Assembly: GCF_002953255.1 (NCBI RefSeq)
Contig: NZ_CP026498.1
Coordinates: 317,006 to 381,005 of the forward strand
DNA from: Streptomyces sp. CB01881
Lineage (GTDB): Bacteria > Actinomycetota > Actinomycetes > Streptomycetales > Streptomycetaceae
DNA length: 64,000 bases
Direction: 5' to 3'
Below the pieces are notes generated by a model, which was given only the letters and a program-made list of their open reading frames with translations, had not been told where the DNA came from and ran no database searches. Positions 1 to 7,413 of the stretch are shown here, piece after piece; within the stretch, counting starts at the first letter, position 1, and every line of letters starts with the position of its first letter. The position numbers and the translations under genes are program-made.

Positions 1-1384
1 CAAGGGTCTTGAGTAGCGAGGTGACCATCACCCCTTTGAGCCGGTCGAGTCGCCAGACGTCGCCGGCCAGCAGGTAGTACTGAACGATGCCCCGGTACTG
101 TGCGCCGTACCGTCTGACGAGCTCGTAAGGTGTGAGTCCCGCCAGGTGGCGTAGGGGTGCGGGGTGTCCGCGTTTGAGAAACGGGGCTGCTTTGGCCTCG
201 ATCACCTTCCTGGGGACACGCAGGGCGATCTTCCCGTTGGTGTTGCGGGCCCCCGTGCGGGAGCGCCGGTCGCGGGTGATCTTCGTGTCTGCGTGCTGGA
301 CGGTGATCTCGTAGCCGAGGAACCGTGCCGCTTGTGTGCGGGCGTGGGTGATCAGGGTCTTGTCCTGGTTGAGTTCCAGCTTGAGTTCTTCATGCAGGAA
401 CTGGCTCAGACGGTGCTTGATCGTCTCGGCTTCGGCCTTCGGTCCGATGAACCCGAGGAGGTGGTCGTCCGCGTAGCGGACGTACCGCAGACGCCGGAAT
501 CCGGGATCGCGAGGGTCTCCGACCGGCAGACGTCGCAGCCGCTGGCGCAGCTCGCGGACGGCCGGGGTTTCGATTTTCTCCCCCCAGTATTTCTGCCGTT
601 TTCGGAGGCGGTTGATCTCGTTCTCCAGGGTCCGGTACTCCGGGTTCTTGGCCCGGGTCTTTCCTCGGGTGTATTCCGGTATGAGAACTGTCTCGACAAA
701 GCGGTCCAGCTTGTCCAGATAGATGTTGGACAGGAGTGGAGAGACGACCCCGCCCTGCGGGGTCCCCGACAGGGTCGGGTTCCACTCCCAGTCTTCCATG
801 TACCCCGCCTGGAGCATCTGTCGGATGAGGCGGAGGAACCTGGCGTCATGGATTCTCTCGGCCAGGATCGACAGCAGGACGTCGTGGTCCAGCGAGCCGA
901 AGCAATCCGAGATGTCCCCTTCGATGAACCAGGTCGTCCCTGTCCAGTTGATGACCACCTGGCTCAGGGCCGTGTGGCATCCCCGTTCGGGACGGAAACC
1001 GTGGGAGAGGTTGGAGAATCGGGGTTCGTAGTATGCCTCCAGAAGGAGGCGCACTGCTTCTCCCACGAGTTTGTCCGACCATGACGGCAATCCGAGCGGT
1101 CGCATCTTCCCGTTGTTCTTGGGGATGTGGATGCGGCGGACCGGGCGGAAGCGGTATCGCTCGTGGCGGAGGGCTTCCACCAGGTTTGCGATCTTTACCT
1201 CGGACATGCCGTCTGCGGTTTCCTCGCAGGCCCCGGGGGTCAACGCACCTTTGTTGGCGTAGATCCGCCCGTAGGCATGCAGGTACAGATCCGGGTTGAA
1301 CAGCTGTCGGTACAGTTCGTTGCACGGCAGACCGTGCCTGCCGCGTTCGCGCAGGACATTCAGCACTGTTTCGGCGCTCTGCAT
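1..1384 (-). CDS. ltrA: Group II intron reverse transcriptase/maturase (C-terminus outside the window)
   Basis: This is the multifunctional intron-encoded protein that reverse-transcribes the intron RNA and helps it splice. About 461 residues are visible. The N-terminal part carries the RT-0/RT-1 signature YANKGALTPG followed by ADGMS (around residues 50-63). Further on are GTPQGGVVSPLLSNIYLD (about 205-222) and the catalytic YADD box in the string YVRYADDHLLGF (about 300). The ATG at 1384 was chosen because a GGGAGG ribosome binding site lies eight bases upstream; a second ATG seven bases upstream is in another frame. The reading frame is open to the window edge, so there is no sign of decay. 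Whether an X domain or an HNH endonuclease domain follows cannot be seen. Confidence 0.93.
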   Translation of the reverse strand, partial: MQSAETVLNVLRERGRHGLPCNELYRQLFNPDLYLHAYGRIYANKGALTPGACEETADGMSEVKIANLVEALRHERYRFRPVRRIHIPKNNGKMRPLGLPSWSDKLVGEAVRLLLEAYYEPRFSNLSHGFRPERGCHTALSQVVINWTGTTWFIEGDISDCFGSLDHDVLLSILAERIHDARFLRLIRQMLQAGYMEDWEWNPTLSGTPQGGVVSPLLSNIYLDKLDRFVETVLIPEYTRGKTRAKNPEYRTLENEINRLRKRQKYWGEKIETPAVRELRQRLRRLPVGDPRDPGFRRLRYVRYADDHLLGFIGPKAEAETIKHRLSQFLHEELKLELNQDKTLITHARTQAARFLGYEITVQHADTKITRDRRSRTGARNTNGKIALRVPRKVIEAKAAPFLKRGHPAPLRHLAGLTPYELVRRYGAQYRGIVQYYLLAGDVWRLDRLKGVMVTSLLKTL

Positions 1385-1921
1385 TACGCATACCTCCCAG
1401 TGATCTTCATATCCGGGTCTCCTGGTCCCCTTCGCCCTGTGGGCGGTGTTACCGCCCGCCTTGGCAGGTCGTTACTCCTGCGACTACTACGGGACCTCCG
1501 TCGCCATGGGGATTTCTATCCCTTTAGGCGATCCCATGTTCGTCTCCGACATACGTGTCTAGCGTGATTTAGGCGCCCAACTCATCCCCTTGAATTCCCT
1601 CACTGGGAATCGTTCCGCAGTCCGGAGGTTGCAGAGAATACGCAGTGACTTCCCTGCAGGACGCGGCGCCGGTGTCAAATGCGGTTCCGGCGGATGTCAT
1701 GCCATTGCATCTCTGGAGATTTGGGTTCAGGCAGTCTAGCTTTCGCCATGTCACGCGGGCCTCTCAGCGCACCGCCTCCGCACTTGAGCGCGGCCGCTGA
1801 TTTTCTGGCATGCTACGGTCCCCTTCGCCTTTCGACTCCAGGTAAGCCATTGGGCCCAGGAACATCCCTCCAGTTCCTCCCGGTTGCACCGGGAATATAG
1901 TCAGAGCGCTTCATGGCGCAC
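1..1921 (-). mobile_element. Group II intron, 5' part (continues beyond the window start)
   Basis: The right edge reads on the minus strand as GTGCGCC, the usual 5' end of a bacterial group II intron, placed directly after a coding exon (1922-2105). About 540 bases of non-coding RNA-type sequence (1385-1921, expected domains I-III) precede the maturase gene, which would sit in domain IV. Domains V and VI and the 3' splice site lie outside the window. The intron runs in the same direction as the gene it interrupts, so splicing could restore the host mRNA. The boundary is inferred from the GTGCG motif and the sudden loss of the host reading frame; I did not fold the RNA. Confidence 0.8.
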
Positions 1922-2105
1922 CGGCATTGGTCACCAACTCCGAGACCAGCAGCAGCCCGATGTCGGCGAAGCGTTCGCCATCGGGGACCTCGGCGAGCAG
2001 CTTTTCGAGCTGTCGGCGCGCCTCACCCGGCGATCGCCTGCTGCGCGGCAGCCAGCAACTGGCCACAAGAGCAGGGCGGCGGGGCAGGTCAGAGCTTTTG
2101 GACAT
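1922..2105 (-). CDS. 5' exon of an ATP-binding (HATPase/anti-sigma-type) protein, split by the intron
   Basis: The 61 visible residues start at an ATG preceded by GGAAGG. They end in FADIGLLLVSELVTNA, the N-box region of the small Streptomyces RsbW-like ATP-binding proteins (histidine-kinase-like ATPase fold), in which the conserved text continues toward an HG motif. That continuation is replaced at 1921 by the group II intron. Genes of this family commonly stand next to XRE/DUF5753 plus DUF397 genes, as here, and are thought to act as regulatory kinases or anti-sigma factors. The second exon should lie beyond the left edge of the window. Function therefore depends on intron splicing. Confidence 0.8.
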
Positions 2106-2283
2106 GGCGTAGCCACCTTCCGGAAGCGGGGAGTCGAAGACGTCAGGAACCAACGGAGCACCGGGCGGCGACCGGAAACGGGCAAAACGATGCCCGACGA
2201 CCAGACTTGATCACTCAATCGATCCGCTGGACTACTCACCGTCAGTGTGCGCTGTGCACTGGGTCACATGCAAGTGACACTGA

Positions 2284-2295
2284 TGCAAATTTGCA
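2284..2295. promoter_or_regulatory. 12-bp perfect palindrome in the divergent promoter region
   Basis: TGCAAATTTGCA lies 80 bases upstream of the XRE regulator start and 180 bases from the ATP-binding protein start. It is AT-rich against a GC-rich background, and a related GTCAC-N6-GTGAC element is close by (around 2262-2277). It is a plausible binding site for the adjacent XRE regulator, but that is inference. Confidence 0.45.
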
Positions 2296-2374
2296 CTCGA
2301 CACAGAGTCGGCCCCTGCTAGCTTCAACTCCGCCCTACAGGCAGACTGATGACTTCGAGTCGAGAGGTAGTGAG

Positions 2375-3256
2375 ATGCCAGCTGGCGGGAAGCCAACCGT
2401 AAGAAGCCGTCGGCTTGGCGCGGCTCTGCGGAAGCACCGCTTGACAGCCGGGCTCGATCAATCCCACGCCGCGGACGCCCTGGTGTCGTCGGTGGCGAAG
2501 ATCTCGCGCATGGAGTCGGGAAAGGTGACCTCCCGCCCCTTGGACGTCCGCCTGCTTCTCGACCTGTATCAAGTCCGTGATCAGGAAGAGCGAGGACGGC
2601 TCGAATCACTGGCCCGCGAGAGCAACCGTCGCGGCTGGTGGCTCGACTACAAGGGCGTAGGTGAGAACTACGCCGCCTACATCGAACTTGAAAGCGACGC
2701 TACGCACATAGCGACGTGGCAACTCGGAATCATTCCGGGCCTCCTGCAGACGTCGGCCTTTGCAGCAGAGATGCACAACGCCAACCCCACCGTGGTGCCG
2801 GCGGCAAACCGCGACGAGTTCATCAAGGTACGCCAGGCTCGCCAGAAGCGAATCGAGGATGGCAGCGTCAGGTTCACGGCCATCATGTGGGAGCCCGCCG
2901 TAGTTGCGCCCATGGGCACAAGAGAGGTTCACCGGGAGCAGCTCCGGCATCTCATCCGGGTAGCGAGACTTCCCAATGTGACACTTCAGATCCTGCCCCT
3001 GAACTCGGGGAACGCCGCCAGGGTCGCGGGTCCGTTCACCAGCATGTCATTCGGATCAGACCCCGCGCTGGAAGCCGTCTCGTTCGAAGGCTTCACGAAC
3101 GTTGTCGTGGTGGAGTCTTCGGAGGAGCTGACCGGTTATGCCTATGCACTGGAAACCTTGAGATCTGCTGCATGGGCCCCGGACGCAAGCCTGGAGTTCG
3201 TCCGCCAGGTGCTTCGAGAACTCCCGTGCGAAGAAGGTAAGGAAGAGGAAGAGTGA
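2375..3256 (+). CDS. XRE-family regulator with DUF5753 domain
   Basis: The protein is 293 aa. An N-terminal helix-turn-helix (about residues 9-65, including LGAALRKHRLTAGLDQSHAA and SVAKISRMESG) is followed by a DUF5753 ligand or partner domain (about 85-270, with IPGLLQTSAFA and the QILPLNSG/TSMSF pattern). This is the usual architecture and length of the WhiJ-like Streptomyces regulators. They work with a small DUF397 protein and often with an ATP-binding protein in developmental or stress control. The ATG at 2375 follows GAGAGGTAG; an upstream in-frame extension is not protein-like. The stop overlaps the start of the next gene by four bases, indicating translational coupling. Confidence 0.9.
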   Translation: MPAGGKPTVRSRRLGAALRKHRLTAGLDQSHAADALVSSVAKISRMESGKVTSRPLDVRLLLDLYQVRDQEERGRLESLARESNRRGWWLDYKGVGENYAAYIELESDATHIATWQLGIIPGLLQTSAFAAEMHNANPTVVPAANRDEFIKVRQARQKRIEDGSVRFTAIMWEPAVVAPMGTREVHREQLRHLIRVARLPNVTLQILPLNSGNAARVAGPFTSMSFGSDPALEAVSFEGFTNVVVVESSEELTGYAYALETLRSAAWAPDASLEFVRQVLRELPCEEGKEEEE

Positions 3257-3459
3257 GAAGGATCGAGCTGGCCACCCCGTTCAAGAAGTCGTCGTACTCC
3301 CAGCAGGGGGGTGAGTGTGTCGAGGTGGCGAGCCTCCAAGGTGGCGGCCGAGCAGTCCGCGACAGCAAGGACGTCGACGGTCCTACCCTCCAGTTCCGTC
3401 CCGAGGCATGGCAGGCGTTCATCAGCAGCCTTCACATCCGCGAATTCCCGATGGACTGA
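3253..3459 (+). CDS. DUF397 protein, first copy
   Basis: This 68-aa protein starts with GTG in a GTGA overlap with the upstream XRE gene. It has the DUF397 pattern: FKKSSYSQQGGECVEVA, then VRDSKDVDGPTLQF and EAWQAFI near the C-terminus. DUF397 proteins are the small partners of XRE/DUF5753 regulators (BldB is a distant relative) and are believed to modulate the regulator by direct contact. Confidence 0.9.
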   Translation: MRRIELATPFKKSSYSQQGGECVEVASLQGGGRAVRDSKDVDGPTLQFRPEAWQAFISSLHIREFPMD

Positions 3460-3471
3460 AAGCGGGACCAC

Positions 3472-3693
3472 ATGACCCACTACTCCGTCGCCTCCACCCT
3501 GCCGGTGACGTGGAGGAAGGCCACCGCCAGCAACCCGAACGAGAACTGCGTCGAGTTCGGCCAGCTGGACACCACCGCCGTCGTGGTCCGGGACAGCAAG
3601 GACGCCCACGGCCCCGCACTCGCCTTCGACGCCACCGCATGGCAGGCCTTCGTCGCCGGCATCCGCTCCGGGGACTTCCCCACCGACAACTGA
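3472..3693 (+). CDS. DUF397 protein, second copy
   Basis: This 73-aa protein lies 12 bases after the first DUF397 gene. It shares the family pattern (WRKATASNPNENCVEFGQL, VVRDSKDAHGPAL, TAWQAFVAGI), although its sequence is clearly diverged. Two DUF397 partners in tandem behind one regulator suggest either duplication with specialisation or two alternative antagonists. The same operon as the XRE gene is likely, because the gap has no terminator. Confidence 0.88.
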   Translation: MTHYSVASTLPVTWRKATASNPNENCVEFGQLDTTAVVVRDSKDAHGPALAFDATAWQAFVAGIRSGDFPTDN

Positions 3694-3755
3694 CCCGCCC
3701 GACACACCAACAACCCCGCGCCGAACCGGACGCTGTTGGTCGATACATGGGCCTG

Positions 3756-3806
3756 CATGACGTCGGCCTGTCCGACCCCGACGGGGTCGGACAGGCCGAC
3801 GTCATG
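3756..3806. terminator. Perfect 25-bp inverted repeat with a one-base centre
   Basis: The arms 3756-3780 and 3782-3806 are perfectly complementary, reading CATGACGTCGGCCTGTCC at the outer left. It lies 63 bases after the second DUF397 stop. There is no T-run, which is common for actinobacterial terminators. It may act as a transcription terminator or a cruciform-forming site. Confidence 0.6.
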
Positions 3807-3996
3807 GTTGGGGAGCGTCGCAGGGCTCGCGAGGTGCTGGAGGAGAACGCGAGGCCGCCGGGCCGTCGGCAGGCGGAGCGGTCCGGGACCGGAGCGCCGA
3901 TCGGATGACGGGCCTCGGCGTCCTGGTCGCGCCGCATCGCGGACCGCGTCGTAAACCATTGGCCGACCGCACCGTCCCGGAGGGAAGCTGTGCCCC

Positions 3997-4689
3997 ATGA
4001 CGACGACCTTAATCACCGGGGCCAACAAGGGCCTCGGCTACGAGACCGCCCGCCGCCTGATCGCCGCGGGCCACACCGTCTACCTGGGAGCGCGCAACGT
4101 CGAGCGGGGCGAGGCAGCAGCTGCCGAGCTCGGCGCCCGGTTCGTGCAACTCGACGTCACCGACGATGCGTCGGTCGCCGCCGCGGTGGCCACCGTTGAG
4201 GCCGACGGCGCCGCCCTGGACGTCCTGGTCAACAACGCCGGAATCGAGGTGCGGTCACCGGAGGGCGAGATCATCGGCGCCGCGGAGCTGACCGCCGACG
4301 TGATGCGGGAGGTGTTCGAGACCAACGTCTTCGGCCTGGTCCGGGTGACCCACGCCTTCCTGCCGCTGCTGGAACGCTCCGCCGTCCCGGTCGTGGTCAA
4401 TGTCAGCAGCAGCCTGGCCTCCCTGGCCCACGCCGGCAAGGGGTACCCGGGGGCCGCCTACCCGGTCTCCAAGACCGCGGTCAACATGCTCACCGTGCAG
4501 TTCGCCAAGGCGTTCCCGCGGATGCGGATCAACGCCGTGGAGCCCGGCTACACCGCGACGGACCTGAACCGGCACGAGGGCGCGCAGACCGTCGAGCAGG
4601 GCGCCGAGATCATCGTTCGGATGGCACAGCTGGGGCCGGACGGTCCGACCGGCGGCTACGTCGACGCGGCAGGTCCTCTGCCCTGGTAG
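3997..4689 (+). CDS. SDR-family NAD(P)-dependent oxidoreductase
   Basis: This 230-aa classical short-chain dehydrogenase is of usual family length. The dinucleotide-binding motif TGANKGLG is at residues 7-14, the NNAG motif at about 77-80, a Ser-rich active-site strand (VVNVSSS) at about 131, and YPVSK, with the catalytic Tyr and Lys, at about 155-160. The substrate cannot be told from sequence. It appears to be a single-gene unit with a weak GGAGGGAAGC ribosome binding site upstream of the ATG. Confidence 0.92.
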   Translation: MTTTLITGANKGLGYETARRLIAAGHTVYLGARNVERGEAAAAELGARFVQLDVTDDASVAAAVATVEADGAALDVLVNNAGIEVRSPEGEIIGAAELTADVMREVFETNVFGLVRVTHAFLPLLERSAVPVVVNVSSSLASLAHAGKGYPGAAYPVSKTAVNMLTVQFAKAFPRMRINAVEPGYTATDLNRHEGAQTVEQGAEIIVRMAQLGPDGPTGGYVDAAGPLPW

Positions 4690-4743
4690 GCGACGAGGTT
4701 GACGGGCGCCGCGCCGGGACCGGCGCGGGGCCCGTCCCGCTGC

Positions 4744-5196
4744 TCAGCTGTCGAACCAGACGACGAGCCGCACGTTGTCGTCCCCGTGCGTCGAGGCCAG
4801 GGCCTCCATGACCGTCCAGACGGGCTTCCACTCGCCGTCCTCCGTCACCGCCTCCCTTCGGCGCATCGTCTCCGCGCGGTAGAGGATGCCGTCGATGAGC
4901 CATTCGCTACCCTCGGGCCACTCCTGCGGCTGCCCCATCGCCGACTCCGGCAGGCCGACGGCCTGCGCGAACCGCGGGCACCAGCCGGCCTTTCCCGTCA
5001 GCCGGAGTCCGTCCGCCGTCTGCCGGTACTGGTGCAGCCGGCCGTCGGGCCGCTCCGCGGGCTCGTTCCAGTCGACCGCCTTCAGTTCGGCCCAGGTGAT
5101 CCAGGTGACTCCGTCGGCCGCCTCCCACGCAGTGAACCGGTCCACTTCGGAGCGGACGGCCTCGGGGGCGACGCCTCCGAGGCCGCACCCGTTCAC
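4744..5196 (-). CDS. Hypothetical protein, 150 aa
   Basis: I do not recognise the family. The protein is acidic and Trp-rich (for example FTAWEAADGVTWITWAELK and EWPEGSEWLIDGILY), with no signal peptide or membrane segment. The GTG start lies in a GTGA overlap with the stop of the upstream small gene, so the two are translationally coupled and probably act together. The alternating Trp/Gly pattern would suit a small beta-rich cytoplasmic protein; this is a guess. Confidence 0.75.
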   Translation of the reverse strand: MNGCGLGGVAPEAVRSEVDRFTAWEAADGVTWITWAELKAVDWNEPAERPDGRLHQYRQTADGLRLTGKAGWCPRFAQAVGLPESAMGQPQEWPEGSEWLIDGILYRAETMRRREAVTEDGEWKPVWTVMEALASTHGDDNVRLVVWFDS

Positions 5197-5390
5197 GGGA
5201 TCCGGCCCGCGAGCCCCTTGTCGACGCGTCGCCTGATCCGCTCGAACGACGCAGGGAGGTCGTCCGCCAACTCGGCATCGAGGCGGCGGCGTTCAGCCCG
5301 GAGGAGGCGCGCAGTGGGGGCCCGGGAGCAGCGCGCGAACCACGCCTGCGGGCGCGTGAGCGGCGGCAGCGCGACCCGCTCATCCGTCAC
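5193..5390 (-). CDS. Small hypothetical protein, 65 aa, coupled to the next gene
   Basis: The start is taken as the GTG at 5390 behind GGCGGGA, giving a 65-aa basic, helical product rich in Arg and Leu (TARLLRAERRRLDAEL, FERIRRRVDKGL). A longer frame upstream is not protein-like. The stop TGA overlaps the GTG of the 150-aa gene, the best evidence that both are real. No known family was recognised. Confidence 0.6.
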   Translation of the reverse strand: MTDERVALPPLTRPQAWFARCSRAPTARLLRAERRRLDAELADDLPASFERIRRRVDKGLAGRIP

Positions 5391-5478
5391 TCCCGCCGTC
5401 CTCCCGCGGCACCCCTGTGTCGCGTCGCCCGGCACGGTGCCGGGCCGGGCTACCACTGTGTGGCAGGGCCGCCGTCTT

Positions 5479-5522
5479 CGTCTTTGGCACCGAGCGCAGA
5501 CTTCTTTGGCACTGAGAGCACA
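5479..5522. promoter_or_regulatory. Two tandem 22-bp direct repeats, probable AraC operator
   Basis: The copies at 5479-5500 and 5501-5522 share TCTTTGGCAC and a GAG-GCA tail and match at 17 of 22 positions. A 22-bp period is two helical turns, the spacing AraC-type dimers use. The site lies about 90-140 bases upstream of the AraC gene start and about 90 bases upstream of the divergent small gene at 5390, so it could serve both. Confidence 0.5.
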
Positions 5523-5618
5523 CGGATCCGTCCACCCGGTGAGTTGACCGGTATTGCGCTGGCTCGCGGGCCTGCCGATGCTCGACGATGGCGTGTATAC
5601 GTCACGCGGGGGGTGCAC

Positions 5619-6614
5619 GTGAAAGCATCGGTCTCCACCACGAGCGTCAGCGCACGCGACGGCTTCGAGTGGTGGACCCACATGGTCGGTGACCTGGTCA
5701 TGCCGGTGTCGGTCACCAGCACTCATGCAGACCGCTTCCGCGGCACCGCCACATCCATCCCGCTGGGCGACACGGACATCTTCGGCTTCACCTTCTCCCC
5801 GATGTCAGCCCGCCGGGCTGTTGGCCACATCCGGCGCGGCGACCCGGAACAGTACTTCCTCTTCCTCGTCCACGGCAGTCCCATCGGTATCGACCAGCGT
5901 CGCAACACCTCCCTGCTCACCGCGGGGGACATCGCCCTCTTCGACTCTTCCCACCCCCTGAGCTGTGAGTTCCAGGACGAAGGACGCCTGCCACGCGTCA
6001 CCCTGCTGCGGATACCACGGTCCGCCCTGCCACTGTCCCAGGACCGAACGGACCGACTACTCGGCACCGCACTGCCGGCACACACCGTTCCAGGGACGCT
6101 CCTTGCCTCGTACCTGACCGAGCTCCGGTCCCAGGCCGAGCGGTGCGAACCAGCCGAGCTGCGGCGCCTGGGCGGCATCGCGCTCGATCTCACCGCCGCC
6201 CTCCTGGCATCGGCATCCGACAGTACCCTCGCGCTGCCCGCTGAGACCCGCCGGGAAGTCCTGCTGGCGCAGATCGGCGCCTTCATCGACCGCAACCTCG
6301 CCGACCCCGACCTCGGGCCGGCCGGCATCGCCGCGCACCACCACATCTCGGTCCGCGCCCTGCACCAGCTGTTCCGTTCCCAACCGGAGACCGTGGCCGC
6401 GACGGTCCGGCGCCGCCGGCTCGAACGCTGCCGCGCCGACCTCGCCGATTCCCGCCTGCGCGACCGTCCGATCGGCCCCCTGGCCGCCCGGTGGGGCTTC
6501 CTCCTGCCCGCCGAGTTCAGCCGGGCGTTCCGGGCCGCGTACGGCGTCACGCCCACCGAGTTCCGGCACGGGGCAGCCGCACGCCCGCCGAGGTCTGCGC
6601 CGAGGCACAAGTGA
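5619..6614 (+). CDS. AraC-family transcriptional regulator
   Basis: The protein is about 331 aa. The N-terminal half resembles the AraC-binding-like (cupin) domain found in FeaR/NphR-type regulators, for example the segments DIFGFTFSPMSARR and YFLFLVHGSPIGIDQ. The C-terminus (about residues 225-325) is the double helix-turn-helix, including ISVRALHQLFRSQPETVAA and FSRAFRAAYGVTPTEFR. The GTG at 5619 was chosen over an upstream extension because the GC-rich leader reads poorly as protein and a G-run ribosome binding site precedes it; GTG 5613 is the alternative. The target is unknown; the tandem repeat upstream suggests autoregulation. Confidence 0.9.
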   Translation: MKASVSTTSVSARDGFEWWTHMVGDLVMPVSVTSTHADRFRGTATSIPLGDTDIFGFTFSPMSARRAVGHIRRGDPEQYFLFLVHGSPIGIDQRRNTSLLTAGDIALFDSSHPLSCEFQDEGRLPRVTLLRIPRSALPLSQDRTDRLLGTALPAHTVPGTLLASYLTELRSQAERCEPAELRRLGGIALDLTAALLASASDSTLALPAETRREVLLAQIGAFIDRNLADPDLGPAGIAAHHHISVRALHQLFRSQPETVAATVRRRRLERCRADLADSRLRDRPIGPLAARWGFLLPAEFSRAFRAAYGVTPTEFRHGAAARPPRSAPRHK

Positions 6615-6635
6615 TCCGGCACGGAGCCACAAGAG

Positions 6636-6653
6636 ACCCGGCCCGTGCCGGGT
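6636..6653. terminator. Hairpin terminator after the AraC gene
   Basis: ACCCGGC and GCCGGGT flank a four-base CCGT loop 21 bases after the AraC stop codon. Confidence 0.6.
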
Positions 6654-6714
6654 GACGCTGGAATGCCTCCGTCGGGAGGGCGTCACCCGAGAACAAGAGA
6701 GAAGAGGACCAACC

Positions 6715-7152
6715 GTGTTGGGTAGGAAGACACTGCTCGCCGCAGCCGCCGCCCTCGGCGTCCTGGCCTTCCCGCTGGCCGGCGCCGGCCCGGCCTCCGC
6801 GGCGGCCCCGAGCCCCGGCTACCAGGTCGGGTGCTGGAGCAACGAGTACTACTGGTGCGACCAGGTCGCCGCCAACGGCGTCGTCGCCGAACTGGACATC
6901 CACCGTGGCCCCGACACCAGCGGCCACGACCGGGCCACCGCCTGGCTGCACACGAGGACCTACGGTCAGAACCTGTGGGTCCTGACGTCCAACGGCAGCG
7001 GCGGGTGGGACTGGCTCGGCATACCGGCCACCTATGACATGGGCGGTGGGTGGTACGGCACGGACTTCAGCAAGTCGGACGCCGGCGTCCTGATCAAGGT
7101 CGCCGTCTACAACTACGACACCGGCTCCTACATGTACACCAACGCGCACTGA
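6715..7152 (+). CDS. Small secreted protein, 145 aa
   Basis: The GTG at 6715 follows GAAGAGGA and gives a clear Sec signal peptide: LGRKTLLAAAAALGVLAF, then a cleavage-like ASA-AAP region at about residues 25-30. The mature part is about 115 residues, rich in Trp, Tyr and Gly, with two Cys near its start (VGCWSN and YWCDQV) that could form a disulfide. The family is not recognised. It is a single-gene unit between two terminators and probably extracellular. Confidence 0.82.
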   Translation: MLGRKTLLAAAAALGVLAFPLAGAGPASAAAPSPGYQVGCWSNEYYWCDQVAANGVVAELDIHRGPDTSGHDRATAWLHTRTYGQNLWVLTSNGSGGWDWLGIPATYDMGGGWYGTDFSKSDAGVLIKVAVYNYDTGSYMYTNAH

Positions 7153-7170
7153 ACCTCCGGAAAGGCCGCT

Positions 7171-7205
7171 GGCGGCATCCGTGCACGTCGTGCACGGATG
7201 CCGCC
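7171..7205. terminator. 16-bp stem hairpin terminator
   Basis: GGCGGCATCCGTGCAC and its complement flank a three-base loop (GTC) 19 bases after the secreted-protein stop. It also lies just beyond the minus-strand relic at 7242, so it may work in both directions. Confidence 0.75.
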
Positions 7206-7241
7206 GGCGGCCCGGACCGCGCCGGGCCGGGCCGGGCCGAT

Positions 7242-7397
7242 TCAGACGTCCCGGACCGGGCCCGCGAAGTCCGCGAACGGACCGGCCGCGACCCGCACGT
7301 CATCGCGGATCCGGATGTCCTCCGTTACCGGCGTGTCCGCCCCCTTCAGGTGCCGCGTCCGCCGGGCGACGCCGGCGGGATCGGACGTACGGCACAC
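7242..7397 (-). pseudogene. Possible KOW-domain (NusG-like) relic, 51 codons
   Basis: Downstream of the mannosyltransferase, a short minus-strand frame ends in IRIRDDVRVAAGPFADFAGP and VRDV. This resembles the KOW motif at the C-terminus of NusG-type antiterminators (pattern V-x-V-x-x-GPF-x-x-F-x-G). Nothing like the NusG N-terminal domain is present upstream; the frame instead runs into the end of the neighbouring gene. It is either a truncated relic or a chance match; 20-30 residues is little to judge by. Confidence 0.3.
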
Positions 7398-7413
7398 GTC
7401 ACCGGGTTCGGGC

